Assembly: GCF_016909175.1 (NCBI RefSeq)
Contig: NZ_JAFBFI010000007.1
Location: 62,001-126,000 of the forward strand
Reading direction: 5' to 3'
From: Peribacillus deserti
GTDB taxonomy: Bacteria > Bacillota > Bacilli > Bacillales > DSM-1321
DNA: 64,000 nt
The notes under the pieces are model-generated. The model was given only the letters and a program-made list of their open reading frames with translations, was not told the DNA's origin and did not search any database. A program made the translations under genes and the position numbers. Numbering within the stretch: the first letter of the stretch is position 1; every line of letters starts with the position of its first letter. Positions 34,109 to 44,626 of the stretch are shown here, one piece after another.

Positions 34109-34588
34109 CTATAGTAAACTCTTAATATCCTCTTCTATTTCAGCCGGTTTTGTCTGCGGTGCAAATCTTTTTACCACTTGCCCTTCTTTATTTACCAAAA
34201 ATTTCGTGAAATTCCATTTTATTGCCTTGGAACCAAGGACACCCGGTGCCTGTTCAGCAAGGTAGGTAAACAAAGGATGTGCGTCTTCGCCTTTTACATC
34301 TACCTTTGAAAACATAGGAAAGGTGACGCCGTAGGTAAGTTTGCAAAAAGACTGGATTTCGAGTTCGTCACCTGGCTCCTGGCTCATGAATTGATTGCAT
34401 GGAAAGCCCAGGACGGTAAATCCCTGGTCTTTATATGTCTGGTAGAGATGTTCCAGTTCAGAGTACTGAGGGGTGAAGCCGCACTTACTGGCTGTATTTA
34501 CGATGAGCAGAACCTGGTTGTTATAAGAATCCATTGAAATGCTTTCACCAGTAATACTTTTAGCCTCAAAACGATAGATGTTATTCAA
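34109..34588 (-). CDS. bsaA: Glutathione-peroxidase-like thiol peroxidase
   Basis: A 159-residue Gpx-family protein with the peroxidatic cysteine in NTASKCGFTPQY (~36), the FPCNQFMSQEPG motif with a second Cys, and KWNFTKFLV with the catalytic Trp/Asn. It likely reduces hydroperoxides using thioredoxin. The TTG start is preferred because AAAGGAG lies 8 bp upstream; a GTG three codons earlier overlaps that site. Position before metA matches B. subtilis bsaA. Confidence 0.93.
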   Translation of the reverse strand: MNNIYRFEAKSITGESISMDSYNNQVLLIVNTASKCGFTPQYSELEHLYQTYKDQGFTVLGFPCNQFMSQEPGDELEIQSFCKLTYGVTFPMFSKVDVKGEDAHPLFTYLAEQAPGVLGSKAIKWNFTKFLVNKEGQVVKRFAPQTKPAEIEEDIKSLL

Positions 34589-34611
34589 GCGTATCACTCC
34601 TTTTAATAATT

Positions 34612-35163
34612 TCAGGTATTAGAGCTATAAAATTCCTTGAGCTGCTTTATTGAAGAAATAGAATGGTCCACCAGTCCTCTGAAATCAGGAATCTGATCTT
34701 CAGTTACCAGTCGTCCAAACAATACTCGTGCTTCTATCTCCCTTTTAAACTGATATGGGCTGTTATAAATAAGCTGTTCCCTTATTTCGATTTCTCGGTT
34801 TTCTCCCCATATGTTGGACAGGGTGTGGAATAAGCTACTGATATATGGTTCAGCTTCCTTTTTTACGGATAAATGGTAGGAAGTTTCTACCTGGCATCCA
34901 GCCAATGCCTCATTTTGAGATTTGAGCAGCTCTGCACTTAAATTCTCCAGGGAAGCAGTAAGCGTGATCAGACACTTAATCGTAGAATTTTGTCCCGGTG
35001 AATTCTCTCTTATTTTCATTTCCATTTGAAAAGATCGAGATAACCTCGATAAATCTATAGATTCGCATCGGTTCGTCACTAGAATAGTCCCGTCGAAATC
35101 CCGGTCATAGATTAATCCTTCTAGTACAACTTTCATGTTTTCAAATGCAGTTGGGTCAAACAT
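34612..35163 (-). CDS. Hypothetical protein
   Basis: A 183-residue cytoplasmic protein, MFDPTAFENMKVVLEGLIYD at the N-terminus. It has no signal peptide, membrane helix or recognised motif; predicted as mixed alpha/beta. The segment IRENSPGQNSTIKCLITLTASLEN and a C-terminal helical part (DHSISSIKQLKEF) are the only distinctive stretches. It lies 23 bp upstream of bsaA in the same direction, so the two may be cotranscribed. No function is proposed. Confidence 0.7.
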   Translation of the reverse strand: MFDPTAFENMKVVLEGLIYDRDFDGTILVTNRCESIDLSRLSRSFQMEMKIRENSPGQNSTIKCLITLTASLENLSAELLKSQNEALAGCQVETSYHLSVKKEAEPYISSLFHTLSNIWGENREIEIREQLIYNSPYQFKREIEARVLFGRLVTEDQIPDFRGLVDHSISSIKQLKEFYSSNT

Positions 35164-35257
35164 CCTATCACCTATTTTACATTAGGGTCAGCTTCTTGTT
35201 TGGTTTTTTTTAAACAGCTGCCGGAATTTTATTTCTTAAAGGGGACTCACTAATCCC

Positions 35258-36949
35258 TTAGAATAAGCCTATCGCCTTTCCGTCTTCTGTTACATCCATA
35301 TTCAGTGCTGCAGGAAGTTTGGGCAGCCCCGGCATGGTCATGATTTCTCCGGTTAAGGCAACAATAAATCCGGCACCTATAGAAGGCTTCATATCCCTTA
35401 TAGTAATTGTGAAACCGGACGGACGGCCTGAAGCTTCTGGATTATCACTGAGTGAGTATTGCGTTTTAGCCATACAAACCGGCAGGTGGTCCCAGCCTTG
35501 TTCTATAAACTTTACTAATTTTTTCCGGGCTTGAGGTGTAAAATCAACTGCTTCTGCACCATATACTTTTTTTGCAATGATTGTTATCTTGTCTTCGAGA
35601 CCGTGAGTTAATTCATATAAAGGAGCATACTTATTTTCCTTTTCGTCGATGAGCAGCTTAATGGATTCGGCCAGGTCTGTTCCGCCTGAACCGCCTTTTT
35701 CCCAGACCTCTGTGAGTGCAAAGGGTATGTCTTCTTCTTCCATTAACTCCTTAAAGATTTCCAGCTCTAATTGAGTATCTGTAACAAAACGATTTAAAGC
35801 CACAACATATGGGAGACCAAATGATGAAATCGTATCTCTGTGTTTCTTAAGATTTTCGATTCCTTTCTTTAACGCGCCAATATTTTCATTGCTAAGCTCG
35901 TTTTTATTGACTCCGCCATGCATCTTAAGTGCCCTTATTGTCGCAACGATTACTACAGCATCAGGTTTTAATCCTGCAATTCTCGATTTTATATTCAAGA
36001 ATTTTTCTGCGCCTAGATCTGCTCCAAAGCCCGCTTCTGTTACCACATAATCTGCCAGCTTAAGTGCAGTCCGTGTAGCAATCGCACTATTGCAGCCATG
36101 TGCAATGTTTGCAAACGGACCTCCATGTATTAAGGCAGGCGTATGTGCGATCGTCTGGACAATATTAGGCTTTATTGCATCTTTCAACAGCAGGGCAAGA
36201 GCGCCTTCCACACCTAAATCCTGAACTGTTACCGGCTGGTCATTATAGGTCCAGGCAACAACCATCCTCGCCAGTCTCTCTTTCATATCTTGAAGGTCTT
36301 CTGCCAGGCAGACAACTGCCATAATTTCAGAAGCGACAGAAATATCAAAGCCGTCTTCACGGGGAATTCCCTGCATAGGTCCTCCAAGTCCCACTACCAC
36401 ATTTCTGAGTGCACGGTCATTAATGTCCATTACCCTTTTCCATACAATCTTTCTCGGATCGATTCCAAGAGTATTGCCTTGATGCAGGTGGTTATCAATT
36501 AGAGCTGCTAAAGTATTATTTGCGGCTGTTATGGCATGAATATCTCCATTAAAATGCAGGTTGATTTCAGTCATTGGCAGAACCTGTGAATATCCGCCGC
36601 CGGCTGCACCTCCTTTAATGCCCATTACTGGCCCTAAGGAAGGCTCCCTCATCGCAATCATTGCTTTTTCTCCTAGAGAAGTAAAAGCATCGGCAAGACC
36701 TACTGTAACAGTGGTTTTCCCTTCACCAGCTTTCGTTGGGTTAATAGCTGTTACTAAAATTAATTTTCCGTCTGGCTTTTTTTGAAGCCTTTCAAGAATA
36801 TTAAGCGACAATTTGGCTTTATACTTGCCATAGAGTTCTATCTCATCATCTAAGATATCCAGTTCATCTGCAATTTCCATTATTGGTTTTATGTATGATT
36901 CATTAGCGATGTCGATATCGCTTTTCATCTTTTTTGTTTGTATATCCAT
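35258..36949 (-). CDS. fhs: Formate-tetrahydrofolate ligase
   Basis: Makes 10-formyl-tetrahydrofolate from formate, THF and ATP. The 563-residue protein has the ATP loop [16 protein letters not shown] (~67-82) and the conserved [21 protein letters not shown] region (~100). The ATG at 36949 has AAGGAGGA upstream; the open frame runs 70 codons further without a start signal. Absent from B. subtilis at this locus, so an insertion relative to that order. Divergent from metA. Confidence 0.95.
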   Translation of the reverse strand: MDIQTKKMKSDIDIANESYIKPIMEIADELDILDDEIELYGKYKAKLSLNILERLQKKPDGKLILVTAINPTKAGEGKTTVTVGLADAFTSLGEKAMIAMREPSLGPVMGIKGGAAGGGYSQVLPMTEINLHFNGDIHAITAANNTLAALIDNHLHQGNTLGIDPRKIVWKRVMDINDRALRNVVVGLGGPMQGIPREDGFDISVASEIMAVVCLAEDLQDMKERLARMVVAWTYNDQPVTVQDLGVEGALALLLKDAIKPNIVQTIAHTPALIHGGPFANIAHGCNSAIATRTALKLADYVVTEAGFGADLGAEKFLNIKSRIAGLKPDAVVIVATIRALKMHGGVNKNELSNENIGALKKGIENLKKHRDTISSFGLPYVVALNRFVTDTQLELEIFKELMEEEDIPFALTEVWEKGGSGGTDLAESIKLLIDEKENKYAPLYELTHGLEDKITIIAKKVYGAEAVDFTPQARKKLVKFIEQGWDHLPVCMAKTQYSLSDNPEASGRPSGFTITIRDMKPSIGAGFIVALTGEIMTMPGLPKLPAALNMDVTEDGKAIGLF

Positions 36950-37091
36950 AAAAAGTCCTCCTTGAAATAAACTTTTACTTAATATATGGCCATTGTTTAT
37001 TCTAAATTTTTTCTTCTTAATTTGAAAATATATTGCAGTAAATACAAAATTATTTTTATAATGTAAATATTCATTTTTTAGGAGGGTGTAA

Positions 37092-38000
37092 ATGCCAATT
37101 AAAATCCCCCGCCAAATGCCGGCGGCTGAAATACTCGAAAATGAAAATATATTTGTCATGGATCTTGAAAGGGCAAACCAGCAGGATATCCGTCCTCTAA
37201 ATATACTGATTTTAAATTTAATGCCTGAAAAAGAAAAAACGGAGGCTCAGCTCCTGCGCTTACTGGGAAATACCCCGCTTCAGGTCAATGTGTCATTCCT
37301 GACCATGGCAACCCATGAAGCCAAGAATACAAGCAAATTTCATTTGGAACAGTTTTATACAACGTTCCGCGATATTCAGGACAAAAGATTTGACGGATTA
37401 ATTATCACAGGGGCGCCTGTGGAAAATCTCCCATTTGAAGCTGTAGATTATTGGGAGGAATTAAAACAGATTATGGAATGGTCCCATACAAATGTTACAT
37501 CCTGTCTGCATATCTGCTGGGGAGCTCAGGCCGGGCTATTCTTTCACTACGGAATTGGCAAGCTGTCATTGTCTCAAAAATGCTTCGGGGTATTTTCTCA
37601 TACATTATTACATAAAACTGAAAAATTGGTCCGGGGTTTCGATGACCTATTTTTTGCTCCTCATTCCAGGCATACAGATATTGAGTCAGAAAAAATGAAG
37701 AATCACCCTGATCTGATGGTATTGTCCCAATCAGAGGAAGCGGGAATTTTCCTGGCAGCATCGAAAGACGGGAGAAAAATATTCGTAACTGGACATCCAG
37801 AATACGATGCGGACACACTTGCAATAGAATACGCACGTGATTTGAAGAAAGGAGTACCTATTCAGGTTCCTCATAACTATTTTCCGCAAGGCAACCCGGC
37901 TAATAAGCCGGTACAAAGCTGGAGAAGCCATGCAAATTTATTATTTTCTAACTGGCTCAATTATTATGTTTACCAGGAAACTCCTTATAAATGGGATTAA
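37092..38000 (+). CDS. metA: Homoserine O-acetyltransferase (MetA type)
   Basis: Acylates homoserine in methionine synthesis. The 302-residue protein has the catalytic Cys in [12 protein letters not shown] (~142), the [15 protein letters not shown] motif and HPEYD near the C-terminus with the catalytic His/Glu. Bacillus MetA enzymes generally use acetyl-CoA, so acetyltransferase is inferred. AGGAGGG lies just upstream of ATG. I see no S-box (SAM) riboswitch in the 140 bp between fhs and metA. Confidence 0.95.
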   Translation: MPIKIPRQMPAAEILENENIFVMDLERANQQDIRPLNILILNLMPEKEKTEAQLLRLLGNTPLQVNVSFLTMATHEAKNTSKFHLEQFYTTFRDIQDKRFDGLIITGAPVENLPFEAVDYWEELKQIMEWSHTNVTSCLHICWGAQAGLFFHYGIGKLSLSQKCFGVFSHTLLHKTEKLVRGFDDLFFAPHSRHTDIESEKMKNHPDLMVLSQSEEAGIFLAASKDGRKIFVTGHPEYDADTLAIEYARDLKKGVPIQVPHNYFPQGNPANKPVQSWRSHANLLFSNWLNYYVYQETPYKWD

Positions 38001-38012
38001 GATGACTGAGTA

Positions 38013-38046
38013 TTTAAAGTCCCTCAATGCTTTGAGGGACTTTAAA
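38013..38046 (+). terminator. Terminator of metA
   Basis: 15-bp perfect stem TTTAAAGTCCCTCAA with TTGAGGGACTTTAAA around a 4-base loop. The T tail is short. Confidence 0.75.
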
Positions 38047-38305
38047 TTGTACATTCTTTAAAGTGGAAATAACATCATCCTGCACACTGAGGCGATTAAG
38101 TCTATCACCAAAGAGAATTTTCATCGTAATCTATACATTCTCTATGGAGATAGTTTTCCCTTTGCCGTCCTTTTCATAATAAATTTGTTTTTAGCTAGGT
38201 GTCGTTTTGGCGCTCTCCATAGAACTTCATGAAAGTAAACGAATACTGTCTCTAGTGATTTGTTTTATAATCATCAGGTACTTTTATTCCAAAGCAAAAA
38301 TGTCG
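38047..38305. other. Intergenic region, possible coding remnant
   Basis: No intact gene. On the - strand about 38101-38190 a short frame reads QIYYEKDGKGKTISIENV before a stop and ITMKILFGDRLNRLS after it, which may be a decayed small gene. Otherwise no clear signal. Confidence 0.3.
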
Positions 38306-38992
38306 TTACTTTTTTTCAAGCAGAAAAATCCACATAAATGAAAGCGCTTGCTTAAGTTCGGTTGATAAAAATCCCATTTTATCTAACTTTGCTCCCTTTT
38401 TCTCTACACCTATCTCTTCTCTCTTTATCCACCCGTTTTCGCATGCGAGCTTTTCAAATTCCCATGGAAGCATACTATTCATAATAATTGCTTCTCCATA
38501 GAGCCTTCTATAGCTGTGCGCCTGCCTTGGTGCAGCTGTAGGGCCCAGGATTCCTATAATCGCATATCCTCCAGGCTTTAAGATTCTGCTAGATTCATTA
38601 AGGACTTCCAGAGGGGATTGTGTCCATTCAAAGGAGTTAATCGCCATTACACCATCAAATTCAGCGTCTTCAAAAGGAAGTCTGCCAATATCCGCCTGAA
38701 CAAAGTGAAGATTCCTCAAGCTTTCAGCCCTTTGGTTTGCTTTATCAATCATTTCTTTTGAAATATCTACTCCAGTTACATGAAATCCTTCCTGGCTTAA
38801 TTTCCAGGAGCCATATCCTTCTCCGCAGCCTAGATCACATACCTTTCCAGGTTCGTGTATATGCTGCTTAATAAAGGGAATAATTTCCTTTCTGCTCCCC
38901 TTTTCCCACATGCTTTCTGCATTTCTGCTCCAGCTGTCAGAGAAGGAATCCCAGCTGGTTTCTAATTGTTTAAGCCAATCAGCAGAATCCAT
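38306..38992 (-). CDS. Class I SAM-dependent methyltransferase
   Basis: A 228-residue methyltransferase with motif I VCDLGCGEGYGSW (~52-64), acidic post-I GVDIS, motif II-like DGVMAINSFEW and ILKPGG. This is the UbiE/Methyltransf_11 type; the substrate cannot be deduced. The N-terminus is rich in Trp and Ser and may cap the active site. Monocistronic, downstream of mntR by a terminator. Confidence 0.85.
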   Translation of the reverse strand: MDSADWLKQLETSWDSFSDSWSRNAESMWEKGSRKEIIPFIKQHIHEPGKVCDLGCGEGYGSWKLSQEGFHVTGVDISKEMIDKANQRAESLRNLHFVQADIGRLPFEDAEFDGVMAINSFEWTQSPLEVLNESSRILKPGGYAIIGILGPTAAPRQAHSYRRLYGEAIIMNSMLPWEFEKLACENGWIKREEIGVEKKGAKLDKMGFLSTELKQALSFMWIFLLEKK

Positions 38993-39044
38993 GATTCAAC
39001 CCCCTAGAAAATGATACTTCTTTGATTTCTATTGTAAGAGCACG

Positions 39045-39066
39045 AAAAAAGCTGCATAAGCAGCTT
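39045..39066 (-). terminator. Terminator of mntR
   Basis: AAGCTGC (39049-39055) and GCAGCTT (39060-39066) with TTTTTTCG on the - strand; overlaps the mntR stop. Confidence 0.75.
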
Positions 39067-39493
39067 AATTGTTTAGTTCTTCATTTTTGTTTTGAATTCC
39101 TTTTAGATCAGATATAATTTTAGGATTTTCTTCAAACAGCTGGACTAAATCGCCAATTCTGTCTATAGAATCCCAGCTTAAATGATGTTCGATCCCTTCA
39201 ACATCTGTATAAATATTTTCCTCTTTTACCCCTATTATTCTTAAGAGCTGTTCAAGAAGGTCATGCCTGTACACTAATCTTTTCCCGACTTTTTTCCCTT
39301 TAGGCGTTAATATGAGGCCCCGGTATTTTTCATATATTAAATATCCTTCCAGATCCAGTTTCTGAACCATTTTCGTTACAGAGGAAGGATGGACAGAAAG
39401 CATTTCTGCGATATCAGATACCCGCGCATATCCTTTTTCTTCTATCAGCTTGTAAATGATCTCTATGTAATCTTCCATGCTCGGTGTAGGCAT
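39065..39493 (-). CDS. mntR: Manganese-responsive transcriptional regulator MntR
   Basis: A 142-residue DtxR-family repressor nearly identical in pattern to B. subtilis MntR. N-terminal winged helix-turn-helix ([20 protein letters not shown]), then the dimerisation domain. The metal-binding residues Asp8, Glu11, His77, Glu99, Glu102 and His103 correspond to [15 protein letters not shown] and [11 protein letters not shown]. It represses manganese uptake genes when Mn(II) is sufficient. No mnt transporter gene lies in the window. Confidence 0.96.
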   Translation of the reverse strand: MPTPSMEDYIEIIYKLIEEKGYARVSDIAEMLSVHPSSVTKMVQKLDLEGYLIYEKYRGLILTPKGKKVGKRLVYRHDLLEQLLRIIGVKEENIYTDVEGIEHHLSWDSIDRIGDLVQLFEENPKIISDLKGIQNKNEELNN

Positions 39494-39582
39494 ACATTAT
39501 CCTCCCAAATCAAACACATATCATTAAAAGTTTACTATACCTATTCGGGAGGCACAAGAAAAAGTGTCTGGCGTATTTCTAT

Positions 39583-40299
39583 TTACACTTTGTCTGCCGT
39601 GGTTTGAATTACTTTCAGAGTCTTCCCTTCATCCAGAGTTGCCAGGATAACCTCTTTGATAGGCACCTTGTAATTGTTCTTCATTTGATCTTCAATCCAT
39701 TCCCTGCTTACCCCGAACAGCTCCAGGGCATCTTCTTTTATAAGACCTTCTTTAATAACAATCTTAGTAAGTCTGAATGGCTCGGTTGGAATGTTCATAT
39801 CTTTCTTAGATACTGGGTTATATTCAGTGTGCAGGAACGCAGTGATGGCACCGCCTGGCTCCCATAGCGCGATTCCGATGTTTTCTATAGAGTAAATATG
39901 CTGCATTCGCAGCACCGAAAGCAGGTATTCCATCGTTATTTTTGCTTTCTTTAAATTAGCTATATTGATTTTGCCATTTTTTATTAATATTAAAGTACTA
40001 GGCTCAAAAAGCTTTCGCCATGGATTAAATTTCAAAGTAAGAAGCGTGTTGATATAATACAGAACCGAAATAACAGCAGTGGTTATAAAAGGCCCTGCCA
40101 TTCCTTCGGCAGAGCTTCCTAAAGGCTTTGCTATTATACTTCCAACTATTAAAGCCGTAATAAAGTCAATAAATCGAAGCTGGGATATAAATCTCTGCCC
40201 CATAAATTTTGTTGCAGCAGCCAAAAAAAGATACCCGATCACACCTCGCATTATCCACTGAAACATAGAAAGCTGATCTTGCCCAAAAAAGAATTCCAT
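39583..40299 (-). CDS. DUF421 (YetF-like) membrane protein
   Basis: A 238-residue protein with three N-terminal membrane helices (~14-90) and the cytosolic DUF421 domain (LILIKNGKINIANLKKAKIT, then HTEYNPVSKKD). YetF/YrbG/YdfR-type proteins are spread over Bacillus genomes and some act in spores; function is not established. The ATG chosen has AGGGGAG upstream. Confidence 0.85.
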   Translation of the reverse strand: MEFFFGQDQLSMFQWIMRGVIGYLFLAAATKFMGQRFISQLRFIDFITALIVGSIIAKPLGSSAEGMAGPFITTAVISVLYYINTLLTLKFNPWRKLFEPSTLILIKNGKINIANLKKAKITMEYLLSVLRMQHIYSIENIGIALWEPGGAITAFLHTEYNPVSKKDMNIPTEPFRLTKIVIKEGLIKEDALELFGVSREWIEDQMKNNYKVPIKEVILATLDEGKTLKVIQTTADKV

Positions 40300-40361
40300 A
40301 ATTTCTCCCCTCACTTTTTCTTAGCTTGGCAAGGGGAGGATATTTTTATGCTTCTAAAATT

Positions 40362-42515
40362 CTAATCCGAAAACTCCATCTTCCAGGTAAAGTAAGCATT
40401 GTCAGGGTTTTTCTCGTATTTTAAGATGGCGTTGAATTTCTTTCCTTTTTTGCTGGTTAGTCCTTTAACTGAAGCTTTTCCATTTTTCAATAGTGCCTTC
40501 ACCATTGTTTTAGTCGGCTTTTTCTTCATTGCTGCCAAATACTTATCGTTCTTCCAAATCACAAACTTGCAGCCGCTTTTCCAATTAGAACATCCAAACC
40601 CTTTTTGTCCTTCTATAATACCATGGCCGCAGACAGGGCACTTCCCTAATACCTCTGTCTCTTTTTTAACAGAGTCAACTTTTTTCAAGACTACCGTTTC
40701 TTCTGCTTTTAACTTATTGACAGCTGTAAAGGTAAAACTCTTAATGAATTCTAAGAATTCTTCACTCGAATATTTTTGTTTTTCTATATCATAAAGCTTT
40801 TTTTCAATCTTTCCGGTAAAATCCAAATCAAATAATTCTGTGACTGGCAGTGTTTCAACCACTCTTCTGCCTAATTCTGTACAGACTAAATTTTTATTAT
40901 GGTATTCTATATAACCTATATCCTTAAGCTTCTTAATCGTATCCGCCCTTGTGGCAGGCGTTCCTATGCTGTACCCGCTTAATATTGCATTAACACGTTC
41001 TTCGCTTTTATCATCCAGCTTCCTGCCGCACGTTTCCATTATTCTTAAAAGGGTTCGTTCCGTATGCTGTTTAGGAGGGGTAGTTTTATGCTGAGAAATC
41101 TTATACTCATGTATCGCAACATCCTCACTAACACTAACCTGCGGAAGTATGATTTCTTTCATTTCGGTATTCTCCAGCTTTTTCCACCCTTCTACCAGCT
41201 GGACTCTCCCTTTAGAAATAAATTCACCTTTTATTTCGTTTGAATGAATTTTAGTTGTTAATTTTGTTTCTTCAAACTCCGCAATAGGCATAAACTGCAT
41301 AAGAAATCGATTCTTGATGGCTGTGTATACAAGCTGCTCATCCCCTGTGATTTTTTTCGGCACTACATAGGTAGGAATAATAGCACTATGGCTTTCGACT
41401 TTTGAATTATCAAATATTCTTTTAGATGCTGTAAATTTAATTTCTTCTTCAAATGGCAGCCCTTTTTTCATAACGTCTAATACTTTAGCTGTTCTCCCTT
41501 TAAGGCTTTCCTCTAATGCAGTGCTGGATGTCCTTGGATAGGTAATAAACTTTTTTTCATAGAGAGACTGTGCTGTGCGCAGAACCTTATCAGAGGTCCA
41601 TCCTTTAAATTTACTCGTGATATAGCCTTGGAGCCCTGTAAGATTGAATAAATACGGAGGATATTCTTTCTTTTTTTCTACCTTTTTATCGGAGACAAAT
41701 CCGGTTTCTGTCTTTAGGATTTTTTCTATAGCTTTAAGAGATTCATCACTTTTGAATTTATCCTCACCGTCTTCAAAATAATTCCCTTCGTATTTCTGTC
41801 CATCACGGGTTTCAAAAACTGCACCCAGCTTATAATAAATTTCTGGAACGAAACTCTCGATTTCCTTGTCCCTGTCATAAATAATTTTTAGTGTAGGCAT
41901 TAATACCCGTCCCACATTCAGAGCCTGTCCTCTGCCAGACTGGTATTTTAAGGTTGCCACAGACGTTAAGTTAATGCCAATAATCCAGTCAGCCCACTGC
42001 CTGCTGATCCCGGCATCTTTCAGAGGCTTCATTTCCTTATTTAATATAATGCTATTCAGCCCTTTTAGAACTTCTTCCTGTGTCCATTCATTTAACAGAA
42101 GCCGATATACCTTCTTATGTGTGTGGATAGAATCAATAATGGTATCTCCAATAATTTGGCCTTCCCGGTCAAAATCACAGGCAGAAATGACTGCATCTAC
42201 ATCGTTTCTTTTAATGAGGCTGCTGATAATGTTTAATTGTTTTACCGCTCCTGGATCCTTGTAATCTTTATTCTTCGGACTGGATTTGACTTTATATTGA
42301 AAATTGCCAGGAATAAACGGGAAATTCTCCATCTTCCAGCGTGCCATTCTGCTGTCATAGTCTTTTGCATCAAAGAGCTGAAGCAAATGTCCAAAAGCCC
42401 AGGTAATAATATAATTCTGACCTTCATAATATCCGTCATTCCGGTTCTTTATTTTTAAAGCATCGGCAATATTTTTGGCGACCGATGGTTTTTCAGCTAT
42501 GATTACTTTTGTCAT
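40362..42515 (-). CDS. topB: DNA topoisomerase III
   Basis: A 717-residue type IA topoisomerase. The TOPRIM acidic motifs are IAEKPSVAK and SACDFDREGQ (DxDxE-like), the catalytic tyrosine is in FITYPRTSS (~330), and one C-terminal zinc-ribbon (CPVCGHG, then CSNWKSGC) precedes a Lys-rich tail. It relaxes and decatenates single-stranded DNA structures. Length is close to B. subtilis TopB (727). Confidence 0.95.
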   Translation of the reverse strand: MTKVIIAEKPSVAKNIADALKIKNRNDGYYEGQNYIITWAFGHLLQLFDAKDYDSRMARWKMENFPFIPGNFQYKVKSSPKNKDYKDPGAVKQLNIISSLIKRNDVDAVISACDFDREGQIIGDTIIDSIHTHKKVYRLLLNEWTQEEVLKGLNSIILNKEMKPLKDAGISRQWADWIIGINLTSVATLKYQSGRGQALNVGRVLMPTLKIIYDRDKEIESFVPEIYYKLGAVFETRDGQKYEGNYFEDGEDKFKSDESLKAIEKILKTETGFVSDKKVEKKKEYPPYLFNLTGLQGYITSKFKGWTSDKVLRTAQSLYEKKFITYPRTSSTALEESLKGRTAKVLDVMKKGLPFEEEIKFTASKRIFDNSKVESHSAIIPTYVVPKKITGDEQLVYTAIKNRFLMQFMPIAEFEETKLTTKIHSNEIKGEFISKGRVQLVEGWKKLENTEMKEIILPQVSVSEDVAIHEYKISQHKTTPPKQHTERTLLRIMETCGRKLDDKSEERVNAILSGYSIGTPATRADTIKKLKDIGYIEYHNKNLVCTELGRRVVETLPVTELFDLDFTGKIEKKLYDIEKQKYSSEEFLEFIKSFTFTAVNKLKAEETVVLKKVDSVKKETEVLGKCPVCGHGIIEGQKGFGCSNWKSGCKFVIWKNDKYLAAMKKKPTKTMVKALLKNGKASVKGLTSKKGKKFNAILKYEKNPDNAYFTWKMEFSD

Positions 42516-42563
42516 TGAAGCACTTCCTGTTTCTGATTTTCTGTTTCTATTTTAACATCAAAT

Positions 42564-42598
42564 CAAAAAAACGGAGTGATGAACTCACTCCGTTTTTG
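42564..42598 (-). terminator. Terminator of sugar ABC operon
   Basis: ACGGAGTGA (42571-42579) and TCACTCCGT (42585-42593), flanked by A and T runs, 20 bp beyond the permease stop. Confidence 0.88.
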
Positions 42599-42618
42599 AA
42601 AATACTGTTTGTTTATTT

Positions 42619-43491
42619 TTATCCTTTAGTACCTGAAGAAATATTGGATCCTTCAATAAAGAACTTTTGAAATAAGAAGAAGATTAGCACCGTTGGCAGC
42701 AGGATCATAACTGACATGGCCATCAGGTAATTCCATTGTGTCTGTACGGAACCTTTAAAGGTCTGTAAACCTAATTGAATGGTATATAAACTTTCTTCAT
42801 TCAAATAAAGCAGCGGTCCTAGGAGGTCATTCCATGAACCATTAAAAGAGAAAATAGCTACAGTAATAAGTGCAGGTTTTGTCAGCGGCAGCATAATATG
42901 CCACCAAATTTTCAAATGGCCGGCACCATCCATAATCGCTGCTTCAATAAATTCATTTGGAATGGTCATCATAAACTGCCTTAAAAGGAATATGAAAAAT
43001 GCACTTCCCAAAAATGATGGTACAAGCAGTGGAAGATAGGTATTGATCCAGCCCAGTTTAGAAAAAAGCATATACTGCGGGACCATTGTAACAAATCCTG
43101 GCAGCAGCATCGTTGATAATACCACAATAAACCAGAAATTACATCCTTTAAATTTCATTTTCGCAAAGCCATAAGCTACTAATGAATTGACAAAAACACT
43201 TCCAATCGTGCCAACAACTGCAAGGAACACAGAATTTAATGCCCATCTGGTGAAAGGGCCGGTAGTCCAAGCTTCTACATAATTAGAAAAGTGAAACTTC
43301 TCCGGAATAAACGTGGGCGGGAATTGCGCTATTTCTTCCGGTGATTTTAGGGAGGTGGAAATCATCCACCATAATGGAGTCAGCAAGGCTATACTTCCTG
43401 CAAGCAGGAAAAATAAAATGATGCTATTTTTGATACGTCGTCTAAATTTCATAGTCTGATAGAATTTAGGTGTTTCTGCGGCTGCTTTCAC
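42619..43491 (-). CDS. Sugar ABC transporter permease (MalG/AraQ type)
   Basis: A 290-residue inner-membrane permease of the CUT1 family with six hydrophobic segments. The EAA loop that docks the ATPase reads EAAIMDGAGHLKIWWHIMLPL (~184-204). It overlaps the upstream permease gene by 4 bp. Together with 43488-44555 and the binding protein it makes a three-gene importer; no ATPase gene is present, so a shared MsmX-type ATPase is expected. Confidence 0.9.
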   Translation of the reverse strand: MKAAAETPKFYQTMKFRRRIKNSIILFFLLAGSIALLTPLWWMISTSLKSPEEIAQFPPTFIPEKFHFSNYVEAWTTGPFTRWALNSVFLAVVGTIGSVFVNSLVAYGFAKMKFKGCNFWFIVVLSTMLLPGFVTMVPQYMLFSKLGWINTYLPLLVPSFLGSAFFIFLLRQFMMTIPNEFIEAAIMDGAGHLKIWWHIMLPLTKPALITVAIFSFNGSWNDLLGPLLYLNEESLYTIQLGLQTFKGSVQTQWNYLMAMSVMILLPTVLIFFLFQKFFIEGSNISSGTKG

Positions 43492-44555
43492 TTGTTGTCT
43501 CCTCCCTCGTAATGGACCCAGCGTTTTCCGAACTTCAGATTAAATATCGTAAGAATCATAATAATGATGAATAATACCCATGCCATGGCTGATGCGTAAC
43601 CCATGTCAAATACTTCAAACGCATTGTTCCACATATGAAGATTATAGAATAGTAGTGAATGGGCCGGGCCACCGTCTCCGTCCTTCGACATTACATAGGC
43701 TTCCTGGAAAATTTGAAAAGCACCAATCGTACTAGTGATAATGTCAAAGAAAATAATAGGTGTAATCATTGGCAGAGTGATATGGAAGAACTTTTGAAAG
43801 ATGTTTGCTCCATCTAAATCAGCTGCTTCATATAAGGTGGTTGACACCCCCTGTAAACTAGCAAGGTATAAGAGCATACCGCCTCCTACACTCCAGAGCT
43901 TCATGAAAATTAATGCAGGCTTTGTCCAATTTGGATCAAACAGCCATGCCGGCCCTTCAATTCCCACCCAGCTAAGAACTAGATTAACAAGGCCTGTTCC
44001 CGGGCTTAACAGCTGCATCCATAGGAAGTATACCGCTACCCCTGATAAAACAGCCGGCAAATAATAGATTGTACGGAAAATTTTCATTCCCTTGATCTTT
44101 GAATTAAGAAGAACTGCAATGAAAATAGCTCCCGCGGTTGTCATTGGAACTGAAAATAAAACAAAATACACAGTGTTCCAAAGAGAAGTCCAAAATAAGT
44201 CGTCGGCGGTAAACATTTTTTTATAATTGTCCAGGCCCGTAAAAGTCATTTCGGAAGTAATATTATAATCCGAGAAGCTTACAACGAGGGAAAATAGAAG
44301 CGGCCCTGCGGTTAATAAGAAGAATCCAATTAGCCAGGGAGATATAAAACCGTACCCTATGAGGTTTTCTCTGAAGGATTTTGACTTAAATCGATTTAAT
44401 TTTGATACAGGTTTTCCAGCTGTTTTATTGACGGCCAAGGTTATATGCTTTTCAGCGGTTTTAGTCTTTGTTAATGATACAGGCTTTCCGGAAATAGTTT
44501 CCGTGCCGCTGTCAATTCCATGCAGTATGTTTTCCCTAGCTCCTTGCTGTTGCAT
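43488..44555 (-). CDS. Sugar ABC transporter permease (MalF/UgpA type)
   Basis: A 355-residue permease with six hydrophobic helices and the EAA motif EAADLDGANIFQKFFHITLP (~240-259). It has a ~60-residue soluble N-terminal extension rich in Thr, Lys and Ile before the first membrane helix (GYGFISPWLIGFFLLTAGPL), longer than in most CUT1 permeases. First gene after the binding protein, 70 bp away. Confidence 0.9.
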   Translation of the reverse strand: MQQQGARENILHGIDSGTETISGKPVSLTKTKTAEKHITLAVNKTAGKPVSKLNRFKSKSFRENLIGYGFISPWLIGFFLLTAGPLLFSLVVSFSDYNITSEMTFTGLDNYKKMFTADDLFWTSLWNTVYFVLFSVPMTTAGAIFIAVLLNSKIKGMKIFRTIYYLPAVLSGVAVYFLWMQLLSPGTGLVNLVLSWVGIEGPAWLFDPNWTKPALIFMKLWSVGGGMLLYLASLQGVSTTLYEAADLDGANIFQKFFHITLPMITPIIFFDIITSTIGAFQIFQEAYVMSKDGDGGPAHSLLFYNLHMWNNAFEVFDMGYASAMAWVLFIIIMILTIFNLKFGKRWVHYEGGDNK

Positions 44556-44626
44556 TTTCTTTCCCCCTAATTTGTTAAAAGAAAGAGAAGCCGCTAAGAC
44601 TTCCCCTTCTTTCCATTATTTTCTCT

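Noticed and set aside
36950..37091. Possible SAM riboswitch before metA
   Set aside because: The fhs-metA gap is AT-rich and lacks the S-box core and a terminator.
38338..38352. ATGAAAGCGCTTGCT, a full match to the CcpA cre consensus
   Set aside because: It lies inside the 3' end of a methyltransferase gene, far from any promoter in its path; likely chance.
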